Part shown: piece by piece, positions 20,601 to 34,000 of the stretch | Position numbering within the stretch: the first letter of the stretch is position 1 | Layout of the letters: every line of letters begins with the position of its first letter | Source of the DNA: Theristus sp. LFF4_11 | Taxonomy: Eukaryota; Nematoda; Chromadorea; Monhysterida; Xyalidae | NCBI GenBank assembly: GCA_030248135.1 | Contig: JASANC010005158.1 | Location: 22,443-86,442, forward strand | Direction of reading: 5' to 3' | DNA length: 64,000 nt | Notes under the pieces: generated by a model | Databases searched by the model: none | What the model was told of the DNA's origin: nothing | Seen by the model: the letters and a program-made list of their open reading frames with translations, nothing else | Position numbers and translations under genes: made by a program

Positions 20601-23600
20601 GCGAACACAATCGTGTGCGTTTGCAGTCATTTCCATTCAGTACACTGATTCTAATTCGGCATGTTGATTGGCTGAAACGCGCTGGCATCCTAACACACAG
20701 AATTGGAAGCAAACCAAAGCAACTGACTGGCACAAAGCTCTCCCGCAGATTGGTCTCTCTGTTTGCTTTCAGCTGTTGATCTCTGCTGCTGCGTTCGCGG
20801 TGTTGCTCCTTGCGCGACGACGACAGATGATGATGATGATGATGTTGTTGTTGTTGACTAGGCTGGTGAGCTTGCTGGTGTTGTTGTTGACGGATACGGT
20901 CGGAGCTAACGTGAACAAACAGTGCTTCATTGAATAATGTGAAACTCAGACACCAAGACAAAGTTGCCACTGCGCCAACGTTTGCCATTGAATGCAAGTG
21001 ACTCACACAGAGCTGTGCGTGTCTGCCTCGCTGGACATGACCGACGAAGAGACAGCCGAGTCGCGCATCGACGGCGGCAGCTGCGGCACGTAGTTCGTGT
21101 GGTACGGATTCGGTGGGATGATCGGTCTGCAACGCACAACGCACAATGCACACACAAACCACCGACACGTCTTCCGCTAGTATCTCAACTCGTCTCAGCT
21201 TTTTTGTTGTTTCCTATTTTACAACCATAATTATTGAGTATTCAAATCATGTAGCCTGTTGTCGCTGTTGTTGTTTTCGTCTGCAGCACCAAACACCCCA
21301 AAATGCCATAAAACACGACGGCGCCTAACCGCGAGTAAAAATCAAATAAAAATTCGAAAAACTTTGCTCGCTGCGTTTGTCAGTTTGTCAGGTTGTGTTG
21401 TGTGTGAAAAACAACGACTGTGTTGTGAAATCGCGCAATAAAAATTGCTTGCGGCTGCATGCGCGCATTCAGTTTCGAAACGACACAATAAAAATGCTCG
21501 GCAGCACGGCACGCTGCAGTAGCAGACTCATAAAAATAGCGCCGTTAAAACTGCCGTTTCCGAGAGACAGTCGTAAACCAGGTGAACAATGCTGTAAAAA
21601 CTCTGCGGTCGACCATAATTAATGAACTTGAATAGCGATGGTTGGTGGCGGTTTATGGGCGATTTCGTGCCACACAGACACAAACAACAGCAGCGACAGC
21701 AAGCTCACGACGCTCACTGCGTTGCACTCACGCAGGCTGCCGGTGTGTCGCGGCACGTCGCTGCACCACGGTGGCGCTGAGATTGCTCGCAGTCAACGGA
21801 CACGGCTGTTGCTGTGACTGTTTGCTGCAGCCAGCGCCACTCACCGACGCTGTCGTCGTCGTCTGCAACGGAGCGCCATTGTTCTTCGCTGCACTCGTCT
21901 GTTTCAGTGTCGTTTTGTCAGTCGGTTGACTCGTGACCGATTTCGAAGCGATCGCGTTCGTGGTGGTGCCCGGCGTCTGTCGCGGCGGCAACGGCGGCGG
22001 CATCGACTTCTTTGTGGCAGTCGCCGAGAAGTCAGTCGATTGCGAAGTGGACGGCTCTTGCGAATCAGCAGCGTGCAGAAACGGAGTCGCGTTTTGATGA
22101 CTAGCAAAGTTGCTGTTCTGTTGTTGCTGTGCGGCCAGTGCGCGCTCCACTGCCAACAGCGTCAAACGTGTTTGACTGGCGTTTGTGTCGGAGGAATCGG
22201 CTTCCTCCTGCAGTGGCGGCAACGGACCTGGCTCGATGGAGGCACGCGCGCAGCCAGCCAGCTCCTCACCGTTGACGCTCGATGCTGACGACGAATGAGC
22301 GCTGTGCGGCCTGCAATGTTGCAATGCTACAGTTGGCTGCGTTCGCTGTGCCCGATCAGCCACACTGAAACGCATCTCTCTCTTGCTCTTTCTATCCATC
22401 GACAACAGCATCTTCTTTTTCGATAACTCGTGAAAAGCTGCCCAATTGTGCAATTCAAAACAGTTGCGAATCAGCTGCAGTGCTGTTTGTTGACTGGGTC
22501 GTCTTGCACTGCAGCACACTGAACACTTACGCACAAAAGCAAGCACCGACCTCGATGCGCCGGCAGCACTGGCCGAGTCGGCCGTGTTGGCGGCGTGCTG
22601 CTGTATGGCGGCCATGTACACGTCGGACTGGACGAACGCCGCGTGCTTCGTGTGCAGCGCCTGCAGCACCTGCGCGCGCGCCTCATCAAAGATCTGCCGT
22701 CGCAGCTGGTGCTTGTGGATGCTGTCGACGATGGCGTGACTGACTTGCGGCGCGATCCAGCGCAGTATGCCGGAGGTGTGCGCGGCGGCACCGCTCTGCT
22801 TGATGTAGTTGCGGTAGATGCCAAGGATCAGCTGCTTCGCCTTGCGCGCCTCCTCCGCCTTGCTCAGGTCGAGCCGTGCGAGCGCCTCGCACGCGAAATA
22901 GAACTCGGTCAGTGGTTGCGAGTGCTCCTGCTCCAGGAACTGGCTGAAGCACTGCAGACCTGCACAGTGGTGGCGTTTTGGCAACCAGCAAATCAAAAGC
23001 TCCCATCGAAACTCTATGGCTGTTTTTGTCTTTGACAGTGCAGTCAGTGCGACTAAATCGAAACAATGCAACTCATGCAGCAACGTACAGCACGTTTGTT
23101 CAAAGTTGTCACTTTTTTTGCACAACATAAAGCTTACGAAAGAAGGAAGACCATGTTAGGATTTACAAGAGAACATATTTAGCCACTAAAACGGTGTTTG
23201 ATAAGAACCAAACCAAATTCATTCTTCTTATTGTAGTTCAAAGTTTCGTATGCTCTGTATTTTGCGAAAAACGGACAGGTGTAAACAAAGATACCTTCAT
23301 AATCATTGAGCACATAGTGCAGGTCCTTTGCCCACCGCATACAGGGCGGTGTGGATCGCTCGGAGGAGCACGGCGACGCCTCGCCCGACTGCTCCAAGGT
23401 GATCGGTGCCTCTTCGGCGCCCTCGCGTGCAAACTCCGACAGCGAGCCGGTCTTGCTGGCCTGCGATGAGCCGATCGTTGATGAGTGCAGCGTCATGATG
23501 ACCGGCGGTGGACTGGCGCAATGTGAGTGTGACTGCTGCTGCAATGACGACCGCACTGCATTCACGTTGCTGCTGTTGCCAGCCGCGTAGCTGCTCAGCA

Positions 23601-23694
23601 CCGGCATGCTCGCGCTGCACTCCGGCTCCCGGTTGCCCAGTGGCTCCAGCATGCTCGCGCCGATGTCTGCAAAGTGCGTCCCGACTTTGCACAT
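17691..23694 (-). CDS. axin: Axin, Wnt pathway scaffold (RGS and DIX domains)
   Basis: Exons: 23295-23694, 21732-22959, 21007-21126, 20728-20905, 20377-20591, 19858-20057, 19309-19560, 18872-19097, 18486-18762, 18037-18297 and 17691-17826. Axin scaffolds APC, GSK3 and beta-catenin in the cytoplasmic destruction complex. The RGS domain spans the first two exons (RWAKDLHYVL joined to FSQFLEQEHSQPLTEFYFAC). Exons 3-4 carry NPYHTNYVPQ and ADTHSSV/SSDRIRQQQH, as in vertebrate axins. Exon 5 is a charged helix (GSK3-binding region). Exon 6 has the beta-catenin-type helix DTILEDHMGKI followed by QSPGAVRSP. The last two exons form the DIX domain (TEYLPIYYYLPNDDVPY, ITLRQFKQIVLKQLS, YRYFFKC, LPLYEGKLIARI). 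Phases fit at all junctions except 18872/18762, where a different donor or a microexon is needed. The large second exon may hide a small intron near 22.44-22.53 kb (GTAAGT present). ATG 23694 is the first in-frame Met. Confidence 0.93.
20838..20873 (-). repeat. Histidine/glutamine codon repeat in axin
   Basis: On the coding strand this part of the fourth axin exon is an in-frame run of CAA and CAT codons giving poly-Gln then poly-His, a low-complexity patch inside a conserved exon. It is probably length-polymorphic. Confidence 0.6.
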
Positions 23695-26600
23695 TTTCGA
23701 AACGTTGCGATCAAAGTTTGACAAAAGTTGAGTCAGTTTTCTGATCACTGATTGCTGAACACCGATCAGCCTGTGCCTGGTGATGATGAGATGATGGAAA
23801 TGTTTCACAGAGGCCGTGCGACCAAAAAAAAACGAGAGCCGCCTCTGTGCGAGAAACGAGCAAAAAAGACTAGCTGACTGGTGGGAAAAGCACGGCTGGA
23901 GCGTTTATGCGCGTTTTCGACTTGGAATCGCAATAAGGGGGTTGAAAACGCAAAAAAGAGCCAAAAACGGTCGGTAAAATTGTGTTTCTGTGTGTGGGGC
24001 TGGCTGGCAGGGCTGCAGAGAAAAATGGATGGATGGATATTTTGTGCGAGAGACAGAGACAGAGCAGGGCAGTAGTAAAAACGAGCGCAGCCAAAGCAAT
24101 ACGCACATACAGAGAGACACAGGCACATAAAAATGCATAAAATATACGACGGCAACGATATTGTAGTGAATGTGTGTGTGTTGGAGCCAAAATCAACCGC
24201 GCTGCACGTACACAATGCACACACAGACACATTTCAATGTGCATTCATCAGCGGTCGCTTGGGCAAAAACACAAGCAGACAGATGCCCGGGCGGCCCGTG
24301 CGCTTTCGTCTTTTTTTCACGGCCGCTTGCGCCAAAAACTACCATCTCGATCGACGTTGAGACTTTTGGGAAAAAAACATCAGAAACTTTTGTGCGCATG
24401 CGTTGCAGAAATGCAACATTGTAACATATTGATCTTCCAACGGCGTAGTAACAGGTTTAGCGGGGAGCTTGCAGCGAAACCGGAAAACGACACTTGCGGT
24501 GTAATTTTCAGAATTATTGTCGTCGCGGTCACCTTTTTTCTTTTTTAATGGATGAATGGTGTTTGGCAGGTTTGAACTGAAAAAGTAATGACAGCAAAAA
24601 CACCGCTACAAACAAAACAACTGTGGCTGTTTGTCTATTCATGGCTGGTATAGGTAGCATTCAGCTTTTGCCATCCACGTGTACACAGCACAGGTTCTGA
24701 TCTTCAAAATGCTTCCATTTTCCAAAGCATTTCAAACAAGCAGCGCTTTTGAAACCAACACAAGTCTAAGTTACAATTTCTGTTTCAGTTACAACTCATG
24801 AAAGTTCATCAAAAACAGCGTTCTTCAACCACAGACGTACAAAATCATTCTCGCAGTTTTGTCTCCGCTGGGAATTTGTCGATTCTTATCATCAAGAAAA
24901 TCAACCATACTAAAGTTTAATCAAAGACAATTGAAGATGATTTACACCCACAGTCACTTAACTGATCATTTTGCAACAGTTTCCAAAACACCCGTGATTT
25001 TGTCGACCCCAGAGATGCCAAATAGCACTTTTTAACGCGATCCCTGCTTTAAAAAACCTTTGCAACCAGTAAAAACAAAAAGCGTTAAAAAGATGCACAG
25101 AATATTTTTCGTTGAATTTCGGTGAATATCACACATAAATAAATGGCAGCTTTTGACGCAACCACCAACGAGCGGCTGTCATTTCGGCCCCATTTCTCTG
25201 CGCTCTACAGTTTTCCTCGTCAGCGCCAAAAAAGCGCGCAATGAGAAATGAGAATTATCGGAAACACATCACGCAATGCCAATAAAGCGTGCACACAGCG
25301 CACCATATCGTGCCTTTTGCAATCAGCAACGGTAGCGTGGAAAACATTGATGTTTGTTTGCAAAACAAGGCAACCGGGGAATGGCAAACAGTGAAGCGCG
25401 CCAACTGAACGACCGCTTTTGAAAAATATTCTCAGCTTCTTAGATTTTGCACCGGTTGAACAATGAAAGCCAACGTTTCGAAAGCACAAACGCGGTTCGG
25501 AGCTGACCGTGGGCGGTGCCGTTGGCGAGTGTGAAAATCACATCGGAGGACGTTGGGCGTGGCACGGCCGTGGTCATGCTCAGCGGCCGCACTTGTTACC
25601 GGCTGCACGCAACACGATTAGCTCATTTCAAACGCGTTCATAAGCGGCTGTTGTGTTGTTGCTGACGATTTGCCCTCATGTTTCGGCGGTTCATAAAATT
25701 CTGCTTGGTGTTGTTATATCTGCCGTTTTCTGAAAATTGAAAAGAAAAGCGCTTAGACATTGTTGGATGACAGATAACACACGCTGTAACAAGCGCGATT
25801 TACTTGGACAAGACAATTGTTAAAGAGAAACAATTTATAAGTAAAAATCACCAATTTAAAATGAAAAAGGTGTTGTAATTCAATTTTCTCAATCACAACC
25901 GACCAAAAGCAATTTCTTCTGTGTCGGCGAACAATAAAGAGAAAATGAGTGCGCGGAAAAGAGAAAATTTACTCGCGAAAAACTGCTTCCAGTCGAAAAG
26001 CCATCTGAAAAAGCAGGCATCAGAAGTGTGTAGCGGCAAAGAGCAAAGCAAAGCAACACGCGGCCAATATGTACAGGACAGGCAGCAATAATAATTCGCT
26101 CTCTCACTTATAATCATCACCATGATACTAATATTAACAACCAACCACATTTTATGTAATAAGATATCTGTGGTGTGTGTCGGTCGGTTCAAAAACAAGA
26201 GAAAAAGAAACGCAAGAAAGACGAGAGAGAGAGGCGCATATAAAAATTTCAAAAAACGTCATCCGTCGTGTGGCGACACAAGAACACAAACATACAAGAG
26301 AAAGAGAGAGAGATGTAGACAACAAACAAGCGTTTTTGACGTAGGGGGCAACAGCGCCTTCAAAGACGCAAAACCGCACGACAAAAAGCGGGCCAGCACG
26401 GCACAGCAGCAGCGCTGGCGCACACACACCATTTGCAATTGCCTTGCCTTTGCCTCTGTCGTGAAAGACGATCGTCACTGGTGAAAACGTCACAAGTCCA
26501 ATGTTGTCATGTTTGATGGTGCATGCACAATCAAAGCATGCGTCATCACACCGTGAATGCTGTTGACCGTTATAATGAGTTTAGCGTTAATTGGTCAATA

Positions 26601-28001
26601 TTTTTCAAATTCAAATTCAAATCAGAGTGCGACCACGGAGTTGCTGTTTGAACAAAAGTGACTTGTGGCGGGTTGTCGACACCAACCGAGTAACACACAC
26701 GCACACACAGATCAACATCAAATGCACAGGCGCATTGCTGCAGAGAGACATAAAATGCACCATTACCATGTAGCGAGAGAGCGGCCAAAGAGACGGAACG
26801 ATCGTCAAAATGTGAATGAATACGAATAAATGACGAAACAAGCGAACGAACATACAGCACACACACGGCCAATGTGCGCTCTTTGATGTGTGCCGCCCAC
26901 AGTGCGTTTGATGTGATGCCGCCTTATGGGCGCAAACGTGCAATGAAATAAGCGAGCAAACTAACATCACACGCACCGCACACCGCCAACAAAAGTACTA
27001 AAATTATACTCAATTTTCGACGTCGTTTCGTGCGAAATCGTGAAACGATCGCTAGAAAGGAGCGCGAGCGTATATGGGCACGCGGGCAGCAACGCAGGCT
27101 TTGGCGGCGTAATGCATGTTCAGTCGTGACAGGGCGGCACAGACGACGCCACAACGCATGATGACGATGTTGATGGAGAGACCGCATTGATCGCGTTTCA
27201 TGCGATCATTCACACACACAACTTGCCTGTGTGTACGCACGGCACACACGAGGCAGCCAAATGCAAACGGACCAGTCGTTTCCAATTTCGTTTCGACCGC
27301 TCAAACGCGCCTCCGGGCCTACTCTCTCTTGTGTTGTTCCGCGTTTCGCCTGCGTGTGTACACATGCTTCCGGGATTGATGGCACAGTTAAATAGAGCGC
27401 TGTTCCTATCCAATGATATTCGACAAGAAAATTTGTTACAAAAAACAGTGTAACATTTTCGGTCGATGAAAGTACAATATGAGACGGACAAGCTCACTCG
27501 GTGAGACACTCTGTTGTCATTCACACCAATTATTGACACAAACTCTCTTTTGCCGATTCATTGTCCTTCACACTTCATGTTCGTTAAGTTCAAAAACAAG
27601 CCTCCGTATTGAGTAAACACGAAAGAACAAGTTTGTGAATAATATCATCAAAGAGCGACTGAACTATATAGGGCGACCGTATTAGTGGTCGGCCACCCAG
27701 ATGGCGTTCGCACATACGTCCCAACACACAACAAAACGCTACACCGAATTGATTGCCCACTGCCCATTGTATTCAGTGCAAATAACAGCACAAAAAACAA
27801 TTGATATCCTTTTTCAATCACACAACAGAACTAGAAAAAATGTAACAACGAAAGACACTATGATACAACAGAAAAAATCGTATTTTTGGAAAAAGTCCAA
27901 ACTGTTCAGACTTTTCTACCTAAAAAAAGTCCATCGCTTGTAACACTAACAATTATAAATGTATCATCAAAAACCACATAACAATCACAAAACTTGACGC
28001 G
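23695..28001. other. Large intergenic region upstream of axin
   Basis: About 4.3 kb without a frame that shows domains or splice logic. It is rich in CACACA and GAGA stretches (for example 24205-24235, 26281-26313 and 26693-26712). It would contain the axin promoter and possibly 5' noncoding exons, and the 3' UTR of the domain-array gene. No RNA gene was identified. Confidence 0.5.
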
Positions 28002-31000
28002 TTATTCGTTCGGCTCGACTTTGATTGGAATGATTGCATTGGTCTGCGTTGACGAATCCGATGGCAACGAAGTGTCTATTGGCTCTGGTGAGACGCCAAT
28101 CATTGGTGAGCCTGTGCGAGTCGTTTCGTTCGTGTCGATCATGACGTTCTGGAACGTGCGGCTCTGGTTGTCACAATCGGATGCGAAGCTCTCCGTCGAC
28201 CACGACCGCTCAAACAGATCGTTCACGTTCAACGGCACTTTCACATCGGCCGTGTCCGTCTCGTTTTGCGTCTGTCGCTCCAGGAATTCTTCTGAAATGC
28301 TTTGATCGAAGTGAACACCATCTTTTTCTCAAAAAGAATGAATGAATGAAGCAAAATGAATTTAAAAACGAAACTTAAAACGAACTAGCTAATAAGTCGA
28401 GCAGCGGATCAGGCGTCGGTGTCGGTGTGACGGCGTTGCCCGAATCCTGTTGGCAGAAATGCGCGTTCGCCAACGGATCGATCATGTGCAGTCCGTTTTG
28501 CACGCGTGCTGTCGGTACTGAGATTTTGGAAGAAAAAGAGATCACTGCTTGCTTGAGACACACGCAAGGCAAAAACGACACGCCATTTTACAACTGATGT
28601 TCCAGAACTACACATCAGCAAAAGAGCCAAACAAGAGAGCGTAACTATGATGGATTTATTCGAACGTGTCGCACCGAAATGACGTCGTTTCCTGTTCGTC
28701 ATGTACAGCACCAGAATTTCAGTTACGCAAAAGGGTCAGCCAAACTGAAAGTCCGGGTTCTTGTGCCCGACAAGTGCATGCTTTGAGCACATGATCTGAT
28801 TTCGATAAGACAGGTTCGAAAACATGAAGTGTACTGAGGCAGAGACCAGGTCGCTTGTGGAGGGCGGCCAGATTGCGCCGATGACACGGCTCACAGCGGT
28901 AGTACTCGGTGCCGCAGCTAGCCGAGCCAACGTGATTGTAGTAGTAGGCACGAGCGGCGTGCTGCACGCGCAGCTGGGCGTGGCGTCGGCCGTGACGCTG
29001 CTCGAGCACTGCGGCCACCGGTGTCCAGCCAGTGCAGCCGGCTGTCGCCTCCACCACCAACACGTCTGCGTCCGTGCAAAAGTGCTCACGCTGCAGCGGA
29101 TTCACCAGGTGCACGCCGTCGCGAACGCGTGCCCACGGAACTGCAAACAATCACCAACAGCTGGCTTATTTCACAGCAATCATAGATCAACTGACCGTTC
29201 GTTGATGTCGCTGAGTGGAACAAAAGAGCACGTTGCATGCCACACTGATGGATTGGCGGCATTTGGACGCTTTCGCTCATTGAAGGTTTGTAATTAGTGA
29301 GTAAGCTCATGCTACTTGGACGAAGACTGACACACAGGCTCACTGGACTGCACGTTCTGTGTAGAATGACATCACCCAATGTCGATCAGTCTGTCGATCT
29401 CAGTGCCACCCAAACAATCAGCATCGCAACCAAACTGAAGCACGCTCCCACCAGGTCGTTTCTCCATAGCAGCACGATTCATGCGATTGCAGCCGCGACA
29501 CGCGAATCGCAAGGCACCGTCCGCCTCGGCGTAGCAGAACGCGTACAGGTAGCTGCGTTGTTGGTGGTCGACACGCAGCAGAGGATGCTGGCGACCTGGC
29601 CGGTACTGCAGTTGTGCTGGCGTGGGCGTCCAGCCGGGCGCATCAGGCATGCACTCATCCTGCGCTGAACAGTCGGCCTCATGCTGACAGAAATGCTCAC
29701 GAGCGAGCGGATCGATCATGTGCATGCCCTCGTACACACGGGCACACGGAACTGCAAACATGCAGCACAGTTGCAATAACAGAAATCGCAGTCACGTTAA
29801 CACCGTTTGCAAATAAGAGTGGGGGGCCCTAGGAACATTCCGTGATACATGGAAAAGTTTTTAAACCAAGGGTGCAGGGACATTCTACTAATCAAGGCGC
29901 TTCAGGTTTACCCCCTGAGTACCCCCTGATTATGCCTATAAAGGTCGTTTTTAGGGTGCGGAAGTTGAAAAACCCTCGATTTTTTGCGATTTTTCGCAAA
30001 GTGTACCTTTTTAGCCCTACCGTATCTCGTAGTTGCACAGTTTCTGGAACCTCACACAGTATTCACGTGAAAGATCTTGCGGAGTTCTTTAAGGCCCTGT
30101 ATCAATGAGCCCTTGCAAGGGGGGTCCCTGAGGCGCTACGACGCTAGTTAAAATTACTTTTTTTTAAAAATTACGCTATTTTTTTAAAACATTTTTTTTG
30201 AGCTCATAAACACAATTTTTCGATTTTCATTTTTGGTTCTACAGGGGGGTTTTCGGGGTCGCTGAATTCGAATCTGATCTTAGATTTTTGCCCCGGGCAT
30301 TTTTTTGCCTTAAAATTGGGCAAAAACACATTTTTTTGCGTTTTCCAGTGTTTTTTGATTTTAATTTTCAATTTTAAGTGCGGATTTTTTTAACAAAGCT
30401 GTTTTACAACAGCCTTACAACCGCTGTATCGGAATCAGTTTTGATATTTTGCAACTGACCATTTGCCCACCCAAAAAATGGGTAAAAAGTTGATTTTTTT
30501 TGCTTTTTGCACACGTTTTCGTTTTACAGTGAAAAAATCAAGTTAGAAACAACTTGTAATTTTAATTTTTAATTCTACATGGAGGGTTTCGGGGTCGCTA
30601 AATTCGAATTTGACCTTAGATTTTTGTCCCGGGCCTTTTTTTGCTTTAAAAGTTGGGCAAAAACACTTTTTATGCGTTTTCCAGTGGTTTTTTGTTTTAA
30701 TTTTTAATTTTAAATGCGGATTTTTTTAACAAAGCTGTTTTACAACAACCACACAACAGCTGTATCTGAATCTGTTTTGATATTTTGCAACTGACCACTT
30801 GTCCATTTAAAAAATGGGTAAAAAGTTGATTTTTTTGCTTTTTGCACATGTTTTCGTTTCACAATGAAAAAAATCAAGTTAGAAACAACTTGTAATTTTA
30901 ATTTTTAGTTTTCCAGGGAGGTTTTCAAGATTGCTGAATTTGAATCTGACCTTAGATTTTTGCCCCGGGCATTTTTATTGTTTTAAAAATAGGGCAAAAA

Positions 31001-34000
31001 CACATTTTTATGCGTTTTCCAGTGGTTTTTTGTTTTAATTTTTAGTTTTAAATGTAGAGTTGTTTAAAAAACAGTTTCATAACAGCCTTACAACCGCTGT
31101 ATCTGAATCAGTTTTGATATTTTGCAACTGACCACTTGCCCACCCAAAAAATGGGTAAAAAGTTGATTTTTTTGCTTTTTGCACACGTTTTCGTTTCACA
31201 GTGAAAAAATCAAGTTAGAAACAACTTGTAATTTTAATTTTTAGTTCTCCAGGGGGTTTTCAAGATCGCTGAATTTGAATCTGACCTTAGATTTTTGTCC
31301 CGGGCTTTTTTATTGCTCTAAAAATAGGGCAAAACACATTTTTGTGCGTTTTCCAGTGGTTTTTTGTTTTAATTTTTAGTTTTAAATGTAGAGTTAATTA
31401 AAAAACAATTTCATAACAGCCTTACAACCGCTGTATCTGAATCAGTTTTGATATTTTGCAACTGACCACTTGCCCACCCAAAAAATGGGTAAAAAGTTGG
31501 GGTTTTTTGCTTTTTGCACACTATTTCGTTTCACAGTAAAAAAATCAGTTTAGAAACAATTTGTAATTTTAATTTTTAGTTCTACAGAGGGGTATTCGGA
31601 GTCGCTGAATTCGAATCTGACTTTAGATTTTTGCCCCGGGCATTTTTTTGCTCTAAAAATTGGGCAAAACCACTGGAAAACGCATAAAAATGTGTTTTTG
31701 CCCCATTTTTAAAGCAATAAAAATGCCCGGGGCAAAAATCTAAAATCAGATTTGAATTCAGCAATCTTGAAAACCTCCCTGGAAAACTAAAAATTAAAAT
31801 TACAAGTTGTTTCTAATTTGATTTTTCATTGTGAAACGAAAACGTGTGCAAAAAGCAAAAAAATCAACTTTTTACCCATTTTTTAAATGGACAAGTGGTC
31901 AGTTGCAAAATATCAAAACAGATTCAGATACAGCGGTTGTGTGGCTGTTGTAAAACAGCTTTGTTAAAAAAAATCCGCATTTAAAATTAAAAATTAAAAC
32001 AAAAAACCACTGGAAAACGCATAAAAAAGTGTTTTTGCCCAACTTTTAAAGCAAAAAAAGGCCCGGGACAAAAATCTAAGGTCAAATTCGAATTTAGCGA
32101 CCCCGAAACCCTCCATGTAGAATTAAAAATTTAAATTACAAGTTGTTTCTAACTTGATTTTTTCACTGTGAAACGAAAACGTGTGCAAAAAGCAAAAAAA
32201 TCAATTTTTACCCATTTTTTTGGGTGGGCAAGTGGTCAGTTGCAAAATATCAAAACTGATTTCAATACAGCGGTCGTAAGGCTGTTGTAAAACAGTTTTG
32301 TTAAAAAAATCCGCACTTAAAATTAAAAATTAAAACCAAAAAACACTGGAAAACGCAAAAAAATGTGTTTTTGCCCAATTTTAGGGCAAAAAAATGACCG
32401 GGGCAAAAATCTAAGATTAGATTCGAATTCAGCGACCCCGAAAACCCCCCTGTAGAACCAAAAATGAAAATCGAAAAGTTGTATTTATGAGCTCAAAAAA
32501 ATGTTTAAAAAAAATAGCGTAATTTTTAAAAAAAGTAATTTTAACTAGCGTCGTAGCGCCTCAGGGACCCCCCTTGCAAGGGCTCATTGATACAGGGCCT
32601 TAAAGAACTCCGCAAGATCTTTCACGTGAATACTGTGTGAGGTTCCAGAAACTGTGCAACTACGAGATACGGTAGGGCTAAAAAGGTACACTTTGCGAAA
32701 AATCGCAAAAAATCGAGGGTTTTTCAACTTCCGCACCCTAAAAACGACCTTTATAGGCATAATCAGGGGGTACTCAGGGGGTAAACCTGAAGCGCCTTGA
32801 TTAGTAGAATGTCCCTGCACCCTTGGTTTGAAAACTTTCCCATGTAGCGCTAGACCCCCCCACTCTTATTTGCAAACGGTGTTAACGTGCTGGTCAAATC
32901 AGATTATATGCAGTCGAGTCGAGTCGAACTGTAAAACTAAAACCATTGGCAATTTAGGCAATCTGGAAACTGGAATACCATGGTATGCTGATTGGCTTCA
33001 TCGAGATGGTTGACCAATCAGTGAGCCCGGTTCAAAAATGGCCAATCAGTTGATTGCCCATGATTTTCAAAGCTCCGCGCCGAATCAAGCATCTTACCAA
33101 GCCGCTTCTCTTGCAGCGTGCGATTTAGCCGATTACACGCACGACATCGAAACAACAAAGCGCCGCTGGACTGAATGCAGAACGCGTAGACATAGCTGCG
33201 GTCACCGTCGTCAACACGCACATGCGGGTATTGACAGCCGGCTCGTTGGATCAACGTTGCCCTCGTTGGCGTCCAACTGTGCTGCATGCTGCTGCCAGCG
33301 GTTGGTTCGGCCACGGTGCGCTCTCTGATTTCAGTGGTGCCACCACAGAAATGCTCACGTGCGAGCGGATCGATCATGTGCATGCCGTCGCTGACGCGTG
33401 CCCACGGAACTGCATTGAGTGGAACGAGTCGACTGTGAAACACGTGGAAACTGCTGCCGTCACCATGTGACATCACGATGACATGTGACTTTGGAACCAG
33501 AAAAGTTTTAGCGCATGGCTGACTGTGTGTGATTCTGCTTTCTCTTGGTAATCTGTGAGATCTATTTTGCGTAAAAAACGTTTTTTGGCAACTTGGAGGG
33601 CACCAGCGGTGTGCGTCAACGACAACAGCGTTTCACGCAACACCACTGCCCAAACCAACCAGGTCGTTTGTGCTTCTGTGTGCGATTGATGCGATCACAC
33701 TTCCTGCATCTGAAGCACATCGCGCCAGCGGCATCGTTGCTGTAGGCGTACACATACGTCTGCTGAGCATCGTGCACTCGCAGGTACGGATGCAGCAGAT
33801 TGGCACGGTGCACCAGGTCAGCAGGCACTGGAGTCCACGAATCGACCTCGGCCACTGGCGACTCGTGCCGGGCGTCGGCAACGGCTGGCGGCTGAGGCTG
33901 CTCGCAGACGTGCGCACGCGCCAACGGATCGATCATGTGCTTGCCGTTCAGCACACGCGCCCACGGTGCTGCAACAACACAACGTGTGCTTTTGTTGGGC

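Noticed and set aside
23805..24244. Minus-strand frames rich in Cys, Ser and Phe upstream of axin
   Set aside because: Composition reflects CACACA/GAGAGA DNA; no continuity with the axin reading frame and no donor that fits.
29842..30108. A conserved frame found twice (29842-30108 plus, 32584-32820 minus) with the same 78 residues
   Set aside because: It lies in the inverted ends of the foldback element; identity follows from DNA identity, with no domain and no third copy to show protein-level constraint.
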